Source: M55B157 sp964626275
GTDB lineage: Bacteria; Actinomycetota; Actinomycetes; S36-B12
DNA length: 8,025 nucleotides
Assembly (NCBI GenBank): GCA_964626275.1
Contig: CAZVCZ010000082.1
Coordinates: 1 to 8,025, forward strand
Direction: 5' to 3'
Part shown: in pieces, positions 6,369 through 8,025 of the stretch
How positions within the stretch are numbered: the first letter of the stretch is position 1
Layout: the number at the start of each line of letters is the position of its first letter
Translations under genes and position numbers: made by a program
Notes under the pieces: model-generated
The model's database searches: none
Told to the model about the DNA's origin: nothing
The model's input: only the letters and a program-made list of their open reading frames with translations

Positions 6369-7946
6369 GTGACCACGCAGCCCTTCGACGAGATGTATGA
6401 CGGTGGGCTTCCTCGTGTGCCTCATGCGGAGTTGCATCGGGTCCTCGAACACCTCGGCCCCGAGGAACTCGGCAATCGAGCGCGGGTTCGCGATTCCTAT
6501 CTGGATCGCCACGGCATCACGTTCACTCTCGGCGAGCGCGAACGTCCGCTGCCCATGGATCTCGTGCCGCGGATCATCACCGCCACCGAGTGGTCTCGAA
6601 TCGAGGCGGGTGTCATCCAGCGACTGCGTGCCCTCGAGGCCTTCCTCGCCGATGTCTACGGGCCCGGCCAGGTGCTTGCGGATGGAGTCATCCCACGTCA
6701 CCTAGTGACGTCATCGACGCACTTCCATCGACAGGCTTGGGGCATCATCCCGCCGAATGGTGTGCGCATCCATGTGTCCGGGATCGATCTGATTCGCGAT
6801 GAGCAGGGTGAGTTCCGGGTGCTTGAGGACAACCTGCGCAATCCATCGGGGGTGTCCTATGTCCTGGAGAACCGTCGCACGATGGGCCATGTTCTGCCCG
6901 AGGTATTCGCCGGCCACGTTGTTCGACCGGTGGCGGAATACCCTGATCGGCTCGAGCACGCGCTCCGTCTCGCTGCACCGGTGACAGATCCTGCCATCGT
7001 GGTGTTGACCCCGGGCGTGCACAACTCCGCCCACTACGAGCATGCCTTCCTTGCTCGCCGCATGGGAGTCGAACTCGTTGAGGGGCGCGATCTCTACTGC
7101 CGCGATGATCGTGTGTGGATGCGAACGACATTGGGACCTCGACGTGTGCACGTCATCTACCGTCGTATCGATGATGACTTCCTGGACCCGGTGCAGTTGC
7201 GTTCCGACAGCATTCTCGGCGTTCCAGGTCTGTTGAATGCCGCGCGGTCTGGCCATGTCACGATTGCCAATGCCGTCGGTAACGGAGTCGCCGATGACAA
7301 GGCGGTGTACCCCTACGTCCCGAAGTTCATCGAGTACTACCTCGGTGAGGAGCCGTTACTGCCGAATGTGGACACCTTCGATCTGTCCGACCCGGACCAG
7401 CGGGCGCATGTCATCGAGAATGTGCACGGCATGGTGGTCAAGCCGTCGGATGCCTCGGGTGGCTATGGGTTGCTCATGGGGCCGAGTGCTACGGATGAGC
7501 AGATCGCTCGGACGATCTCCGCGATGGAAGCGGATCCGCGTGGCTGGATCGCCCAGCCCGTCGTGGTGTTCTCCACCTGCCCGACGATGCAGGATGACGG
7601 GCATCTGTCGGCCCGCCACGTTGATCTTCGGCCCTTCGCGGTCAACGATGGTTCAGAGGTGTACGTCCTTCCGGGTGGATTGACCCGCGTCGCCCTGCCC
7701 GAGGGCAGTCTCGTGGTGAACTCCAGCCAGGGCGGTGGATCGAAGGACACCTGGGTGCTCGATGACTCCGGTGTGCGACAGCGCCCGGCGGCGCGTCCGG
7801 TGCCGCGAGTGACGATCGTCGATGCCGATCTCCCGGCACGGCGAGAGGCGCCGCGAACCCACGACGAACGCATGCAGCAGCAGGAGCGTCAGCAGCAGCA
7901 GTCGAGTGATCGATCGGGATCGACGGGTGGTGACGTGTCGTGCTGA
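6369..7946 (+). CDS. Circularly permuted type 2 ATP-grasp protein
   Basis: A 525-residue protein of the circularly permuted ATP-grasp family (formerly DUF404/DUF407). Motifs in order: the N-terminal FDEMYDGGLPRVPH (6-19), DGVIPRHLV (105-113), GIDLIRDEQGEFRVLEDNLR (138-157) followed by NPSGVSYV, an acidic RRIDDDFLDP (265-274), the nucleotide-loop segment VKPSDASGGYG (357-367), HVDLRPFAV (417-425), PGGLTRVA (435-442) and NSSQGGGSKDTWV (451-463). Members are predicted ATP-dependent ligases forming amide or peptide bonds; the substrate is unknown. After about residue 485 the protein leaves the family core and ends in a polar, glutamine-rich tail (500-525) with a terminal cysteine. The GTG start follows an AGGAAG ribosome site. 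Its TGA overlaps the start of the alpha-E gene by 7 nt, the usual operon partner. Confidence 0.92.
   Translation: MTTQPFDEMYDGGLPRVPHAELHRVLEHLGPEELGNRARVRDSYLDRHGITFTLGERERPLPMDLVPRIITATEWSRIEAGVIQRLRALEAFLADVYGPGQVLADGVIPRHLVTSSTHFHRQAWGIIPPNGVRIHVSGIDLIRDEQGEFRVLEDNLRNPSGVSYVLENRRTMGHVLPEVFAGHVVRPVAEYPDRLEHALRLAAPVTDPAIVVLTPGVHNSAHYEHAFLARRMGVELVEGRDLYCRDDRVWMRTTLGPRRVHVIYRRIDDDFLDPVQLRSDSILGVPGLLNAARSGHVTIANAVGNGVADDKAVYPYVPKFIEYYLGEEPLLPNVDTFDLSDPDQRAHVIENVHGMVVKPSDASGGYGLLMGPSATDEQIARTISAMEADPRGWIAQPVVVFSTCPTMQDDGHLSARHVDLRPFAVNDGSEVYVLPGGLTRVALPEGSLVVNSSQGGGSKDTWVLDDSGVRQRPAARPVPRVTIVDADLPARREAPRTHDERMQQQERQQQQSSDRSGSTGGDVSC
7875..7901 (+). repeat. Short CAG triplet runs encoding a glutamine-rich tail
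   Basis: (CAG)3 at 7875-7883, then GAGCGT, then (CAG)4 at 7890-7901. In frame these encode QQQ-ER-QQQQ at the C-terminus of the ATP-grasp protein, outside the conserved domain. Such simple repeats can vary in length between strains. Confidence 0.7.
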
Positions 7947-8025
7947 GTCGGATCGCGGAGTCCTTCTTCTGGATCGGTCGCTATGTCGAGCGTGCGCATT
8001 CCACTGCACGCCTGCTCGCGGAGCA
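7940..8025 (+). CDS. Alpha-E domain protein, N-terminal fragment (3' end outside window)
   Basis: A GTG at 7940 opens a frame that runs to the right edge, with 28 full codons visible. The product begins LSRIAESFFWIGRYVERAHS and continues with TARLLAE. This is the characteristic opening of alpha-E domain proteins (formerly DUF403; usual start LSRIAES.FWIGRYVERAE.TARLL). In many bacteria these follow a circularly permuted ATP-grasp gene and precede a transglutaminase-like protease gene, as a predicted peptide-modification system. The 7-nt overlap with the ATP-grasp stop indicates translational coupling. The fragment is too short to say whether the rest of the protein is intact. Confidence 0.88.
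   Translation, partial: MLSRIAESFFWIGRYVERAHSTARLLAE

Noticed and set aside
6297..6701. In-frame upstream extension of the CPVC membrane gene (303 residues)
   Set aside because: It is antisense to the conserved N-terminus of the ATP-grasp protein and would place the CsoR-like palindrome inside the coding region.

Overview
The window is GC-rich, tightly packed bacterial chromosome. Several traits point to an actinobacterium (Actinomycetota): GTG starts, ATGA-type gene overlaps, a DrrAB-type ABC exporter, a GerMN-domain protein beside an ECF sigma factor, and a circularly permuted ATP-grasp/alpha-E gene pair. I cannot name a genus. Eight protein genes fill almost all of the 8,025 bases. The longest non-coding gap is about 72 bp. 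I see no RNA genes, insertion sequences, CRISPR arrays or phage genes.

Layout. (1) 1-942, plus strand: the C-terminal end of a GerMN-domain protein, then an ECF-type sigma factor 7 bp downstream. (2) 4711-939, minus strand: a three-gene unit made of a DrrA-like ABC ATPase (GTG start), a DrrB-like permease (ATGA overlap), and a membrane-anchored ABC1/UbiB-family kinase 21 bp later. The kinase meets the sigma factor tail to tail, with both TAG stops inside one CTAG palindrome. (3) 4775-5785, plus strand: a strictosidine-synthase-like/SMP-30 beta-propeller protein, divergent from the ABC operon across a 63-bp spacer that holds a perfect 8-bp inverted repeat. (4) 6296-5790, minus strand: a small membrane protein with a CPVC motif. 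A CsoR-like palindrome (ATACCC-N4-GGGTAT) overlaps its start codon. (5) 6369-8025, plus strand: a circularly permuted type 2 ATP-grasp protein overlapping by 7 nt the start of an alpha-E domain protein, which runs off the window.

How the genes may work together. The DrrA/DrrB pair forms a type ABC-2 exporter, and the co-transcribed ABC1 kinase may serve the same membrane or lipid process (inference). The ATP-grasp/alpha-E pair is the known core of a predicted peptide or amide-ligase system whose remaining partners would lie to the right. The CPVC membrane protein looks like a metal- or thiol-responsive unit because of its operator-like palindrome. The most interesting signals are the two palindromes in the divergent spacers, the ABC exporter-kinase operon, and an unusual substitution in the kinase's alanine-rich loop. 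I did not find a clearly new system.
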